A stretch of DNA of 64,000 bases, taken from contig NW_026944384.1 in assembly GCF_033439725.1 (NCBI RefSeq), positions 5,270,001-5,334,000 on the forward strand, read 5' to 3'. Of this stretch, positions 1 to 12,800 are shown piece after piece; within the stretch, counting starts at the first letter, position 1; each line of letters opens with the position of its first letter. The DNA is from Neurospora tetraspora (lineage: Eukaryota; Ascomycota; Sordariomycetes; Sordariales; Sordariaceae). Below the pieces are notes generated by a model. It searched no databases. It saw only the letters and a program-made list of their open reading frames with translations, and was not told the origin of the DNA. A program made the translations under genes and the position numbers.

Positions 1-3000
1 ACGGGTGGTCCACGGGCGGTCCCACGGGGTGGTCCTCTGGGATCCTCTGTTGTGGTGCCGGTCCTGGGATCTTTTCTGCCCAGGTGATGCACTTGCGGTT
101 GCGTCGGGTCAGCGCTGCGGATCCTGGAACGTCTTGACTGCTACTTGCATGCCCACAATCACGGCCAGTCCACGTCCACGTCCACGTCCACGGTTGATAT
201 CGACAGGGCGTTTCAGGTACCCGCGGCTAGCTGGTACTTGTTATCGGGCCTCCCGTCTTTTGTATGAATTGTCCACCGGGGTCAGGCCTCCTTCAAGTGG
301 TCGTAGTGGTGTCGGTGATGGTAATGGTGGGATCTGGGTGTAAGTGGAACCCCGAGGCTAACAGCTCGACGACTCTATGTCGAGGTACCTAGGTTGGTGT
401 AAGTGACCGAGTGACTGGCCTACGGCATTCGCTCTGCAGCAAGGTACCTTTCGGTTGCCGGGTACCTACAAGAACAGCAATTCCTGGTCGTCTGTGTGAG
501 GGTCGAGATGCAGCAGGAGGGATTTGGGGGAAATGCAAGAGGCTGGCGAATTGCAGACTCGGGTGTGTCCTGGTCCTTGTAGGCCGCTGTCGGATTTGGG
601 CTCCGCGCTATGATGCCGGAGCGCTATGTATAGATAGGTGATGAGAGCTTCGGTTACGCCCTGCTGTCTGGCCTGCTGATAGCCCAGCTTGTCCAGGTCC
701 GAGTTTTATCTCCTCCGCCCCAAAACTTGCCAACTTGTCGGCGACTCGGCCCTCTGGACCAAAAATCCCCCGATTCCAAAACAGTATAAGCCCGAACCGC
801 AGTGGGACGGGAATGCCCGGAGTGACTTGCCCGGCAAGGCTGTGTTATACGATACGCTCCAGTCCTGAGTTCGGCTTGTAGGTAGTCCTGGTAGGCAAAT
901 AGATAGGTAGGTAGCGTCGTCACTTGATGTCGTAGGTTGATAGGGAGAGGAGCGTGGCTGCGCTGGTGGTAATGATATGTGAGGTGACGACGGGCTTGGA
1001 CTCCAGGATTGAGAGACGGACGGGATTTGGGGTGTTGATCCCTTTTGTTCTAGGTCGACTCGTCCCCGGCCGTTGAACTTTTTTTTGGTCCTCTCTCCCC
1101 TTTCTGCCTTTTGCCGCTGTCGCAGACCCTTGTTGGCGTCGATTTCGGGGTTGGGAGTTCGATGCGCTTTCGCGCCTAGCCTGCTGTTTCTAGGGTACCT
1201 GCACGCCAGGCTGGGGTGTGTTGCCCGGGGGGTCGCGATGGAGTTTCCAGGGACGGGAAGGACAGTCACAGCGTGCAGCAGTGGCAGGCTGTCGTCGCAG
1301 TAGGTAGCAGCGGCACCCGATACGGGCAGCCGAGCACTGCTGCGCACTTACTAGAGTCTAGGCACCTCTCGAGGCAACTGAAGCTGACAAGGAAGGAGTG
1401 GTGGAAGGTATCGCGACTTCTTCCCGTGGTGACTGATGAGCCTCCTCAATCTCGACCTTGTCGCCGCGCGCGGGGTTCTAGGCAGTGGGTGGGCCAACTG
1501 CCAACAGGATGGAGGTAACGTTAACGTCGATTCGAAAACAAGCACAAATCCAAGTGGAACATGCCGTCAGGTGATAACGTGATGAAGACTAGAATAGCCA
1601 ATGTCTGGAAATTGAACATTATGGCCCACGGCGCTCAATAATGCTCATATCCCCAAAGCACGGATCCCACGCCAGTATTGTGGTCTAGTAATGTTAGCAT
1701 GCCAGGTGACCATTGTCACGTCCTTTCTGTTTAATTTGACTTATTAGTAGGGATGGACATTGCATCACGGTTGCTAGCTGTCCCGGTGGACCACTAACAC
1801 TTTTTCCAGAACAAAGAGACTGGTTCGACACTCGGAACGGGACGCAACCAGCGTGTCATCTCGACGAATCCGACCAGAGTGACCAGACTGCAAATGATGT
1901 TATTTTACCATGTAGCACCGAGACTAGTCAGAATTCATCGAGAGATGGTCGGAATGGAAATGAGAGTTCCCTTGTTCAGGAAAATAGTCTGGCGATGCCT
2001 TCCGTCCCCAGGGATTGTCAATTGGGTGCCAAGGGGGGTCCACCGGTTTGCGTGCTGAAGAACCGCACTAGGCTAAACCCTGGTCCGGAAGGCGCTTCTT
2101 CTGAACATTTTGAGGATGATGGTCATCTTGCAATGAATCACGGCAATCAACGGAATTCGGTCTTGTTGATTGTTCTATAGTTGTTCAGTTCGCTGTTACA
2201 CATGTGTTGCAGCCCAAATTCCCACGCCAGATGCCCAATCGCCGGCCCCAGATACCACGATGTAGTGAGGTACCCGATACTGGGGTTCCTTTTTCCTGCG
2301 GCAACTCCACGTCCTGGTACATGAACAAGATCTGCCTTATCTCGGGGCTCACCAATTCGGAGCGGCCAGGCTGCCACTTGATAGCCACAAAAGATATAGC
2401 CCTCCGTGGTGTATCTTTGATCCAAGATACCTAACATATCCCCAAGATAGCGAGTATCAAGTTGATAAGACCTGAGCCGGGATCGGCCTTTAGACCTTGG
2501 CGTTGGACAAGCAAGCAAGCCTCCTCAGTTCGATTGAGAACGAATCACCAGTTCCTCTGGTTCGACTTTGACTCTCTGGGCCGCACCACATTCGCACGAT
2601 GTCTAACCCGCCGAATTAATTGGCTGCGCGCCCTTCAGGTTCTGGAAGGGGACGACAATTGCTACCCTGATCCCATTGACCCCAAAAATCCAAAAGATCC
2701 TGCGCACGGGATCAACCAAGAGAGTCCTGTTGGCAGGTTGAATGGCAGGACATGACTTCCACCGAGAATGTCCGACAGCCCAGGCTCACGAGCTATGACT
2801 GGACAAGGTAAAAGAGAGCTTTTCCCCGAATGATGTCAATGTCGATGCCGGTGATCGCGACTTGGCTCTGTCCCCACGATCCCCACCATGTTGAACTCGA
2901 CAATTTTCTGCGCTGAGCTCTCCGTTGCCCGGACAAGTCATCCGCGTCCCTGGGCCGCCCCTCACGGCATGGTCCATGGTCAGGGACCCGAGATGTTTGT

Positions 3001-3907
3001 ATCTAAAAGGACAATGCGTCCACAGCGTACAGGGCTGCCGAAGACGTATAAAAGAACGGCCCTTCCCGTTGTGCCTTCAACATTCAACCGCAATCGAGGG
3101 TTTGCTTGGATGAGTGTTATTCCAATTTGGAATATGTCCGTCCGGATTTGGGAGGATCACCATGCTTGCAAGATTTGGAGAGCTCAAGTGATTTCCGATT
3201 ACCCGAATCGCATTTTACATTTTTAGGTCCGAGATGGTTATCGATGCTATCATCACCTCCTTCAACTTCCCTAATCCCTGCTACAGTCACGTGGAAGTGA
3301 CGTATTGCGACTTGGACTGCCGCCGGCCAGCGGAGGTCTCTAAACATAACAGCTTGCACTTTACACTTGTCGGAATTACCTTCCAGGCTTGAATGCTTGA
3401 AGCTTGCCAGCCCAAACGTGTACTAACGCCTGTCGCTGGGTCGTGCATCAATGACTTGCATCTTGGGATTTAACCTGACAAGTGGAAGCCTGACGAGAGC
3501 TTCCCTTATCTTATATCACTGAAAGGGTACTGAGAAGGGAGAACAATGAACCATCCACCAGACTTTGACATCTAGAATAGCAAGGACCTCAGACGACCGC
3601 GGGGTGAGGTGTCACCACAGCTTGGCATTGGACAGAAGCAAGCTCCCAGGTTTCGCAAATTATCAGAAACATTTTTAAACTCTCGGTTCTTTCGTCATTC
3701 CCGGTGCATGATTCAAGGGGTCTGACCGAATCGACCCTGAACTTCTCCTTTCGTCCCTACTGTCTGTGCCTGTGTTCCTGGCATCATCAGTCTTTACCGT
3801 CCAGAAGCACCTGCAGAAAGCAGCCGGCTTCATCTGAAGACTAAAGCAAGGCACCGCCTTATACATACATACGACGACATACTTACACCAGTTGGGGAAG
3901 AAGGAGC
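1..3907. other. Gene-poor stretch at left edge
   Basis: I see no recognisable protein family here. It holds a short TCCACG tandem repeat (169-192), one frame open for about 145 codons on the plus strand (1744-2180, no known domain), and a good TATAAAA match at 3047-3053 followed only by very short reading frames. Low-complexity frames on both strands (for example 706-1347 minus) look like chance. The last few hundred bases are presumably the promoter and leader of the sterol acyltransferase gene. Confidence 0.6.
169..192. repeat. (TCCACG)4 microsatellite
   Basis: Four perfect copies of the hexamer TCCACG lie in a row. No gene contains it. Confidence 0.9.
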
Positions 3908-5781
3908 ATGACATCCACATCAACATCAGCGGACGCCTTCGCCGGCCAAGGCGACAACATTCTCCGGCCTCGACCACGGAAACCCTTGCATACTCAGGTC
4001 TCCCAACTCTCCCACGACGCAAATGGCGATAGCGACCATGCAAACGGTACCGGAGCTACCAGGTACGACCAACTTTTACGGGACATCTCTCCAGAATGCT
4101 AACTGATCTTCTGTCAGTGCCGGTCAAAGCAGCGGCCGCTCGACCCCGATTCCGCCCGATGCTCCCCCGTCCATCCAGTCCCTCTCGACCGCCCGCAAGC
4201 AAGTCCGCGCCGAACAACGCCGCCGTATCTTCCCCACGATAGAGTTCGCGAGCCGAGTCTCCCACTTCGATCCCAACAGCGACTACCGCGACTTCCATGG
4301 CTTCTTCAATCTCTTCTGGATCGGCCTGGCCATCATGGCCATCACCACCGGCCTGCGCAACATCAAAGATACGGGCTACCCACTGCGTGTCCAGATCTGG
4401 GGGCTCTTCACCGTCAAGCTTTGGCATCTTGCCATTGCTGACTTCCTGATGGTTGCCACCACCGCTGTATCCCTCCCGCTACACAAGGTCTTTCGCGCTG
4501 CCCCCGCCGGCGGCGTCCTGACCTGGGCCAAGGGCGGCATGGCCATCCAGAGCATCTACCAAGCCATCTGGCTAGCCATCTGGATCATCATCCCCTTCTG
4601 GCTCGAGTGGACATGGACCGCTCAGGTGTTCCTGCTGCTACACACCATGGTGCTTCTCATGAAGATGCACTCGTACTCGTTCTACATGGGCCACCTGTCC
4701 GAGACGGAGAAGCGTCTCCGGGCGCTCGACGACCCGGCCACCGCCTCCAAGGCCCCGGCCTACCTCTACCCGACCCCCGAAAACCCCATGGGCACGGTCG
4801 CCAGCCCCAAGCAGCGCGCGGCCGAAGCCGCCGCCGCCGAAGCCAATGGCAAGGACACCAAGGAGATCAGCACCCCCAACGAGGACGACGAGGTCGCCCA
4901 GCTCCGCGAGGACCTCGCCCGCGAACTCACCTCGCCCATGGGCAACATCACGTACCCGTCCAACCTGACGTGGGCCAACTACCTCGACTACCTCTGCTGC
5001 CCGACGCTGTGCTACGAGATCGAGTACCCGCGCACCGCCGCCATCGACTGGCAGAACCTGCTGTCCAAGATCCTGGCCGTCTTCGGCTGCATCTTTTTGC
5101 TGACCGTCATCTCGGAGGAGTTCATCCTGCCCGCGCTGACCGACGCCTCCATCCGTCTCGACCCTGCGCTGCGCGCCGCCGCCGGCGAATCCGGTCCCTT
5201 GACGGCGCTCGAAGTCCTCCTCATCCTAGCCGAGACCATCTCCTGGCTGCTGTTCCCCTTCATGCTCACCTTCTTGCTCGTCTTCCTCGTCATCTTCGAG
5301 TACGTCCTCGGCGCCTTCGCCGAGATCACGCACTTTGCCGACCGCCACTTCTACTCGGACTGGTGGAACAGCACCGACTGGATGGAGTTTTCCCGGGAAT
5401 GGAACGTGCCCGTGTACAACTTTCTCAGGAGGCACGTGTACAGCGTCAGCAGGCCGCATGTCGGCAGGGCTTATGCGACGGTGATTACGTTCTTGATCTC
5501 GGCCGTGGGCCACGAGATCGTCATGGCGTGTATCACTAAGAAGATAAGAGGGTATGGCTTCATTTGCCAGATGCTCCAGTTGCCGATTGTGATGCTGCAG
5601 AGGACCAAGTTGGTCAGGGGGAAGAAGACGTTGAATAATGTGTGCTTTTGGTGTAGTATGATTTTGGGGTTGAGTTTGGTGAGTGTTTCTCCTCCTTTCC
5701 TTTGCCTTTCTATTGTTGTCGATTTAAGGATTTACTAACGGTTGGGATGAATAGATTTGCTCGCTTTACGTGTTGGTATAA
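3908..5781 (+). CDS. are2: Sterol O-acyltransferase (ACAT/ARE family, MBOAT)
   Basis: Esterifies sterols with fatty acyl-CoA at the ER membrane, making steryl esters for lipid droplets. Three exons: 3908-4062, 4118-5678 and 5755-5781. Both introns have GT...CTAAC...AG and keep the frame, giving 580 residues. A polar N-terminal tail of about 110 residues is followed by many hydrophobic segments. The family signature FYSDWWNS is at about residues 463-470, and the MBOAT histidine sits in SAVGHE at about residue 517. The last exon supplies only ICSLYVLV, the usual kind of C-terminus for this family; without it the frame would run into an unrelated tail. An Ala/Glu-rich loop near residues 260-320 is typical of fungal members. 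Family assignment is firm. The choice between yeast ARE1 and ARE2 is nominal, since filamentous fungi commonly have a single gene. Confidence 0.93.
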
Positions 5782-8117
5782 TTACTCCGACTTGCGTTGT
5801 CCTTTTCTCCGGTCTTTCCGGTCGACATTACTGCACATACTATATTATACCATACTATACCATCATACAGGTGGCGTCGGCGTCTGACATGAAAGAGGAG
5901 GAGGAGGAAAGAAGAACGAAGAAAAGCAAAGCGTTTGAAATTCTCGTTTTGCATATACATAACACAACATAAACATACGCATTGGATTCAACACCACACC
6001 AGGCGAGTTTATCCGGCGGCGGTCGCTCTGTTTTCATGAAAGGGGCGCCTTGGCTTGATATAATCGTCAGCGAATCGGTTCGGTGGTGCATCAGAGTAAA
6101 GTTGTTGTAAGGTGTTTTGTCTTGCCTTGTCGCTTTAGGAGCAAAATGTTCTTTGTTCATAGACTACTACAGATACCCGTTATATATAATCTGGTATATA
6201 CATAGTGTTTTATAACCATACCGAATCTCCTCTCTTACGAAATCTTGTATCATAGGAAGTGACAGCAGCAAACAAGCTCGAAGGGGAAGACGTCAGAGAG
6301 GATAAGAACAACTTTATAAAGAGAGACGAAACGAAGAAATTCGTAGAATTCCCCCCTTGGACGCCCCAGCTTGTAACAGTTGTAGCAAAGCCATAAAGAA
6401 AAAAAAAGGATGGAAAGGAGATGAGGCAGTGGAAGGGAAGAGGGGAAAAGGATTTGTTGTTACCTGCTCGAAGTGAGGAGTGAACGCATGTGCTCCAGGA
6501 TTTAACAAGGCAGCGGGACGAACTACCCGGACTACACGGCGTCCCATACAATGGGAGCCCATGAGTTTCCTCGGAAGGAAGGAGTGGGAAGTTTGGTATA
6601 TGTACCTACGCTACCCAGTGCGTGACGCGTTAGGATATGGACACCGCAGTATGAGTACTTGCCTCCTGTTGAGATGAAGACGGCGGTTGGGGTACAAGTG
6701 GAAGAACAAGGGGAAACGAAGACGGAGTTTGCAGAATGTCCCTCCTGGACACCTGCACTCACTCCGGTAATCACCCTGGGTCGCGACTGCCAATTTTCAA
6801 AAGTTGTCACTCCCGTCAGTCCGCGGTCAAGCTTGCTTGCTGGTTGAGGGCAACAACGACAGCATCAGGCTGGGCTAGACTAGGTAGGGTTCAGCTTATT
6901 TCACGGCGTCCGGATTTCCATTCTCGGCTGGCTGACGACAACTGAAGGCTGGGTGGGACCTAGACTTAGGCTATCGGCTTGTTGATGTACGACGTGAGAT
7001 ATCAGATAGGCGAGTGAGTGCCCATGATTTGGTTATCTGGAGGCAATGTGTAGACTAGACTGTCGGAGTCGCTTTTTGTTCTTTAACGAAAGCCGAAAGT
7101 AGGTACTTACCGTTCCCCTCGACCAGGTCTCGCTCTCTCGCATCGTCGTCGAGCACAATCACGGTGCCTGCCTCCAAGGATTAATGAAGAATCTCTGTCT
7201 GTTGGAAGTAAAGTAAATTACTGCCATAAGGGGGGGAATAATAGATAGGCAAGAAGTTGAAACTAAGAAGACAGAAACAAGAGATACACGATATATCTAT
7301 AAAATCTCCTCAGTATTGACCTAGCCCATCTCGCTTTGATCCCTTCTCCCCTTACATGACTGTATTCTTCGTTGATATCTGGTATCCAGTCTCGACAGTT
7401 GGAGAGATACAAACGGGAAAGGGAAACACCGTGACTTATTCGAACTCCTATCCGCCGCTAGTCAGACGGATTAAGTGTTCCATATCCAGGATTATTTTCC
7501 TCACGTCGCCCTAGGTCCTGTATGTCCGCCCGCGGCTCGTTGTTTCATCTTTGTATGCCGTTGAGATTGCAGAAGTTCACAGTTTGGAATGTTGAAGAGG
7601 GATCGCTGTTGTTGTGATAGGATCCCGTCCGATCAAGGGCATCCAAAACGTTGGTATGTTTGTATGAGGTACGCTATATCGCCATTCCCGTGCCTTAGAT
7701 ACAACCAGAAAACAGAGAAAAACAAGTGAACCCCAAGAAAAGCAATTCCTATTGCTTCATCATCATGCGCGGCATTTCCCGATGCTATCCTTGACCTTTG
7801 TCCCAGCGCGTTTCCCACGCGTCCGTTTCCTCCCCGTGTCATGGCTTTGAGTCCTCTACCTCGTGCCCCAAATCATATCCCAATAAATCCCAGATCATGC
7901 GATGTATGAAACGTAGACGTGTCGTTACTGTCTCTTTACCGGGTTTCGTCCCCCATATATGAGTAGTATAAAAGGAGAAAATCAACCGATCGATATCCAA
8001 ACCAAACACCGTACCCCGATGACCCATTCAATGCAAGCCGTTGCAAACACCTGCCGAAAACAAAGGAAAAAGAAGCCCAGAGAAATAGAAAAACAAAGTT
8101 GTCGGGTTAAAGATGCC
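5782..8117. other. Intergenic region between convergent genes
   Basis: It lies between the 3' ends of the acyltransferase and the J-domain gene, so it mostly holds two 3' UTRs and spacer. It is AT-richer than the flanking genes. The reading frames present are short, overlapping and without recognisable domains. I see no RNA gene. Confidence 0.6.
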
Positions 8118-9854
8118 TTAAGTGCGGATTTGGTAGGAATGGTCTCGAGAAGGAGAAGGCCTGGTGGCGTAGGGGAGAGGTGAGAAATTCACCTCATTCA
8201 GCTCGAATCTCTTGCCCTCTTTCACGTTCATACCCGAGGTCGAGTATATGCGTGGAGGTCCGTAGAGATCAGGGGCAACTCGTGTGGCGGAATTTGCTCG
8301 TGAGTAAACCTTGGGGTATGTTGGCTCATCGCGCCTCGAGCTCCTGCCCCCATCCGCTTTGTACCGTACTCCATCAGAAGGGGAGTCCGCATAACGTGAA
8401 CGATGATGGCGGCCGTAATCATCATCTGAGTCGTTATGGTAGACGTTATCAAAATGTCGGTCAGAGCTAGGAGCCCAAGTAGTATGCCGTGTCATGGGCG
8501 GTGGATGAAATTGATGCCCAGAATGTACTTCGTTGGTCGTTTGTGATCGATATAGGGGGCGAGAGGGAGAAACCTGAGGCGGAGGGACGCCAGGAGACTT
8601 TGAAGCCTTGACGTTGACCGGAGTAAGGCGAGGCGAAGCATCGACGATGTGCGGGCTCTCCTTAGACCTTGCTGGGGTCTCCTGGGAGGATCGACGGGGT
8701 CGAGCAGATGATCGCGGGACTTCTTCGTCATCGTAGTCAGCCTGGGGAGGACGGGGTACTTCAGTCTTGTAACTGTAAGTTTGGGCTCTCCCCAGCTTCG
8801 GAATTCTGTCGTGCATCCGATCCAGTTCAGGAACTTTGGTACCCTTGCTCATCATATATAGTTTTGCCTTTTCCAGCGGATCATCGGCAACAGGACCGGC
8901 AGCGGGACGGGAGGCCGACTTTTCTCGCCCATAGTCATACTCGCGGGAGCGGGAACCATCCCGTTCGCGCTCCTTAGTCTCGGTGTATTTCTTGCCCGAA
9001 GACCTTGCGGATTTCTTGTCTGATTTGGGAGGCTCCTCTGGATCCTCCATGACTTCAATCGAGGGACCCTTGTGCCGCCGGGATTTCTCCTCCAATTTTC
9101 GTTCCTTCTCAACTCTGTCCCGTTCCCTATCGGTTTTCTTCTTCTCCGCCTTGCGGCCGGGATCAGCCAAATCTTCCAGCTGCCTATCCAAGTCCCTCTG
9201 GCGCCTCGCCTTCTTCTCCTCTTCATCCTTGCGCTTGTCCTTCGACTTCTCCTCTTCTCGTCTTAGTGGTTTCTCCTCCTCGCGCCTTGAGGGCCTTTCA
9301 TCTTCACGTCTGGATGCCTTTTCCTCTTCGCGCCTCGAGGGCCTCTCGTCCTCGTGTCTTGGTTGCTTCTCATAACTAGTTGCTCGACGAGCACGTCTCT
9401 CTTCGTTGAAGTTCATGTCCGCGAAGCGAGAAGTAGGAACTTCCTCGTGAGAGCGCGAGGGTTGAAAGTACATCTTCTCCCTGCTTGATGTCGTTGTCCT
9501 GTGAGAGGAACGCTCTGGCGTTTGAGTGAAAGCGAACTCCTTGTGCCTGGGAGATGATCGAGCAGCTGGGGAATGAGCCGCGCTCTTTGAGGTAGCCCGT
9601 GCCTTTTGTTGGTTGAGTTCATTCATTCGAACCTGATGCTCATACTTTGCCCTCTCTTCGTCGTTGTTGAGAAGCTCATAGGCTTGCTGGACTTTTTGGA
9701 ACTCGTCTTGCTTCTCAGCTTTCAGAGTCGGATCTTGGACCTTGTCTGGATGACACTTGAGGACCAATTTTCGGTATGCTGTCCGGATCTCAGTCTTGTC
9801 TGCCGTCTTTGCGATGCCGAGGACCTGCCACGGGTCGGGAGGAAGAGAAGACAT
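8118..9854 (-). CDS. J-domain (Hsp40-like) protein with long charged tail
   Basis: A single-exon frame of 578 residues. Residues about 7-73 form a J domain (DPWQVLGI, YRKLVLKCHPDK with the HPD at 35-37, then FQKVQQAYELLNN), the part that stimulates Hsp70 ATPase activity. No Gly/Phe linker, zinc-finger or substrate-binding domain follows, so it is a class C (type III) J protein. The rest is disordered and highly charged, with an Arg/Glu repeat (RREEE units) at about 168-203 and Ser/Arg-rich stretches later. The chosen ATG is the first in frame: the frame stays open for almost 200 codons upstream but contains no ATG there. The Hsp70 partner and the process served are unknown; the charged tail suggests a nuclear or RNA-linked role, which is only inference. 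Confidence 0.85.
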   Translation of the reverse strand: MSSLPPDPWQVLGIAKTADKTEIRTAYRKLVLKCHPDKVQDPTLKAEKQDEFQKVQQAYELLNNDEERAKYEHQVRMNELNQQKARATSKSAAHSPAARSSPRHKEFAFTQTPERSSHRTTTSSREKMYFQPSRSHEEVPTSRFADMNFNEERRARRATSYEKQPRHEDERPSRREEEKASRREDERPSRREEEKPLRREEEKSKDKRKDEEEKKARRQRDLDRQLEDLADPGRKAEKKKTDRERDRVEKERKLEEKSRRHKGPSIEVMEDPEEPPKSDKKSARSSGKKYTETKERERDGSRSREYDYGREKSASRPAAGPVADDPLEKAKLYMMSKGTKVPELDRMHDRIPKLGRAQTYSYKTEVPRPPQADYDDEEVPRSSARPRRSSQETPARSKESPHIVDASPRLTPVNVKASKSPGVPPPQVSPSRPLYRSQTTNEVHSGHQFHPPPMTRHTTWAPSSDRHFDNVYHNDSDDDYGRHHRSRYADSPSDGVRYKADGGRSSRRDEPTYPKVYSRANSATRVAPDLYGPPRIYSTSGMNVKEGKRFELNEVNFSPLPYATRPSPSRDHSYQIRT

Positions 9855-12800
9855 GGTGATGAAGAGAATTGGTAAGGTAGCGTTGACTCGAAGGTTGGTG
9901 TTTGAGGTGAGAGCTTGTCGAAAAGTGAACGGGCAAAGGATATGTGACTTGACAAGAAGGCACCAGGCGTCCGTCAAGACAGAGCAACTAAAGCATTGAA
10001 AGGCGTGGGATTGTCGTAAGAGCCCGAGGGAGAGTTGTATATGTCCCTGGGGTTGGGAGGCGTAGAAGTATGAGGCGGTAGGGATTGCGAGGCTGGCGCG
10101 CGGTTGGAGGGGCAAAACGGGTGCGGCTGTGGGCGCAGAGAAGTGAAAGACGGGAATTGAGGCGAAAGAAAGAAAGCGTGGAGGGAAAGTTGGAGGGCGG
10201 CTTCTGGGGGGCGGTAGCGGTAGGTATAGGTGCTGGTCGTCGTGATCTGACTGGCTATAGTGTGGACCGTTGTCTAGTGGTTGCAGTGTTGTGTCTAGCT
10301 GTGCTCGTGCAGGGCCAAGGGAGCCACAGGGGGGAATCGTTAGGGGGGAGGGGATCTCGGGGATCTGGAGACTGGCCGACCGGAGTGGGGCTCGTGGTGT
10401 TGTTGTTTCTGGTGCTGGATTTGTCGTGCAACCAAAGGCGGTGATCAATGATTAAAAGACGGTAGAGTATGTATTGGTAGATCCCAACGGACAATGCCGC
10501 GTCGACGACACGAACTGGAAGTGGAAAACGGGGAACTGAAGGTCGGAAACGAAGTCTGAAGAAGATGGAGAAGTGGACTGAGCAAGGTACGGTATGCGCG
10601 GAAGGTGAAAGGTCGAGGACGGCCAAGCCAAGGTCACCTGCACTTTGATGTCGTGCCAGGGTCGAGTGCGTGGTGCTATGGTTCAAGTTGACGGGCAGGT
10701 GCGCTCCTTGATTGATTGTTTTTCCCGTAACTTGCAGTTCGCACTGGAATGCAAAGTAAAAAGAGGAAGGCACAAACTGAGGGTCCTAATGCGCCCCGAC
10801 TGCACTGCTTAGTTATGAGAGAGTTGAATTGATGATGACCAAAACTGGACATCCCCGTTAAGACTTGGGATGAACTTGCAACTCGCACACTCGCTCTGGA
10901 TCTTGATGGGCCCCGATGCGATATCAATAAGAGGGGGAGAATGGAACCGGACCTGAGATGGGATGACAGATTTCGAGACAGCACCAGCATATCACGACGG
11001 CCTCTCACTGGCTGGATGCACGCTGGCTGTATGCGGAGCTTTTCCTGTTATGGTGACCACCCACCTGCCCTTGCCGGGCCCTGGCTTATGCCATCAAATG
11101 GGAATGGGAACAATTCGACCAAGGTTCCCTCGCAGGCGTCCCTCGACTTCTGTCGGCTTCTTTCTCAGCTTCTCTTCCGGCCGCCGGCCGCTAATGATCC
11201 ATAGTGCTACCCTCTTCAGCAGCACAGGCGTGGCAGTTTTGTCAGGAATAGCATCGCTGTTGAGGGGACAGTCAGGACAGCCCAGATAGACTAATATAAA
11301 CAGGGAGTACAACAATCCGGGATAGGGACCGCAAAAATGCCATCTCAAACAGCACCATCCACGTCTCGACACTCACAAAGGCGGCCTCTCTCCCGGATCG
11401 GCGTCGGTCGTCCACGGACTTGCACCTCGGAATGCCACTCGCTCAATCCATTGCTGGGACGGGAATGCCAAGTTACAGACATGGAACGTGGCCCATGATC
11501 CCATCGGAATATCGCCTGGTGCCTCGGCGTGGCTGGTGATGGTGGCGAGTGCGGCCTCTGAGTTGAACCTTTTGAATACTTGATGCCGCCGCCGCCGCCG
11601 ACTTGACCTTGACCCAAGACACCTCCTGACAGCTCACCAGAATCGTTTGTTCCTGCGCAAGCTGCCGGATTAGCAGTCTCATCTTGCCCACCAGGTCTGC
11701 TCAGCAGGGCAAGCTCACGCTCCCTCGTGCCAATCCCCGTGACAATCCACGTACCGCCGGATGGTGTGGCAGTCACCAATAGGTTCTTTCCCGAGCTGAG
11801 ATTGCGTCGAAGGGAACGCGTCAAAGGTCAAACCGTCGTCAAACAGGCTTGGTGAATGCCGATGATGGATGCCTATCGATGTCATCACAAATGGCAGGAG
11901 ACTCCTGATGATGCTCCGCTAACAGGGAAAGAGCACCTGCTTCAGGTTATTCAGCGCAATGAGGTCAACTCGATCCAACCACACGTCCTCGCTTCGCTCT
12001 TTCCTCGACTTGGCCAATAGCCGCTCTAGACGCCCAACGCCCAATTCCCAATTTTTCTGCCGGCATCAAGTTTTTGTCCTACAGACAGGAGATATCTCGC
12101 CATATACCTATGCTGGAAACTGCACAATCGACAGCCCCGGATTTCGGAGGCGTCTATGCTGCTCTTCGGCTGTGACGCTCCGAGTGCCCATGCAGCAGTT
12201 CGTGAACAACAGAAGACTCTGGCTGATTGGGCCATCACAAGAGCGATTTCTCTCAACGTCAACTTTGTCATATTTCGATGCGCAAATGGTCGACAGGTAT
12301 GCGACAGCACCATTCAACTGACACCAGTCACCTTCCACACCAGATCAGTCTTTTACCCAATCAAAACACATCTTTTCTTTTATTCCTATATTACCCTCGA
12401 TAGCCACCCGATAAACGATGCACATCCAGAAGCAGGTACAGCCTCATACATACAACAGGTCCATTGTGACAGTCTGCTGTTAGCCTTGTCACTCCATCCA
12501 ATCCCTATCTGAAGCCATGGTTTTAGGGACGGCCGGAGTACTACATTTCCCCCCATTTGACGACCAATGCGGGCCGGTACAACAAGTTCATCGACTGGCT
12601 ACAGAGTCTCGTCTACTGCCAATACCCGTGCCTCAGATATGCAAATAGCGTCTCATACATGGCTTTTGCAGCGCTCTCGGCGACAAGATACACATCAGCC
12701 AACTTCTTGTCTCTCTCCTCTGGGGAAATGGCCTCGTGTCTGGAGTGAACCTAGCCGTCGGATCCCGAATATGATCACCTGGAGGAGCAGTCGGACTATC

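Noticed and set aside
706-1347. 213-codon minus-strand frame near the left edge
   Set aside because: Low-complexity Ser/Pro/Arg composition, no domain; its start codon context is poor and overlapping frames are equally open.
11040-11075. Possible dispersed 5S rRNA gene (TGGTGACCACCCACC)
   Set aside because: Neurospora has dispersed 5S genes, but only this short string resembles one; the rest of the gene is absent.
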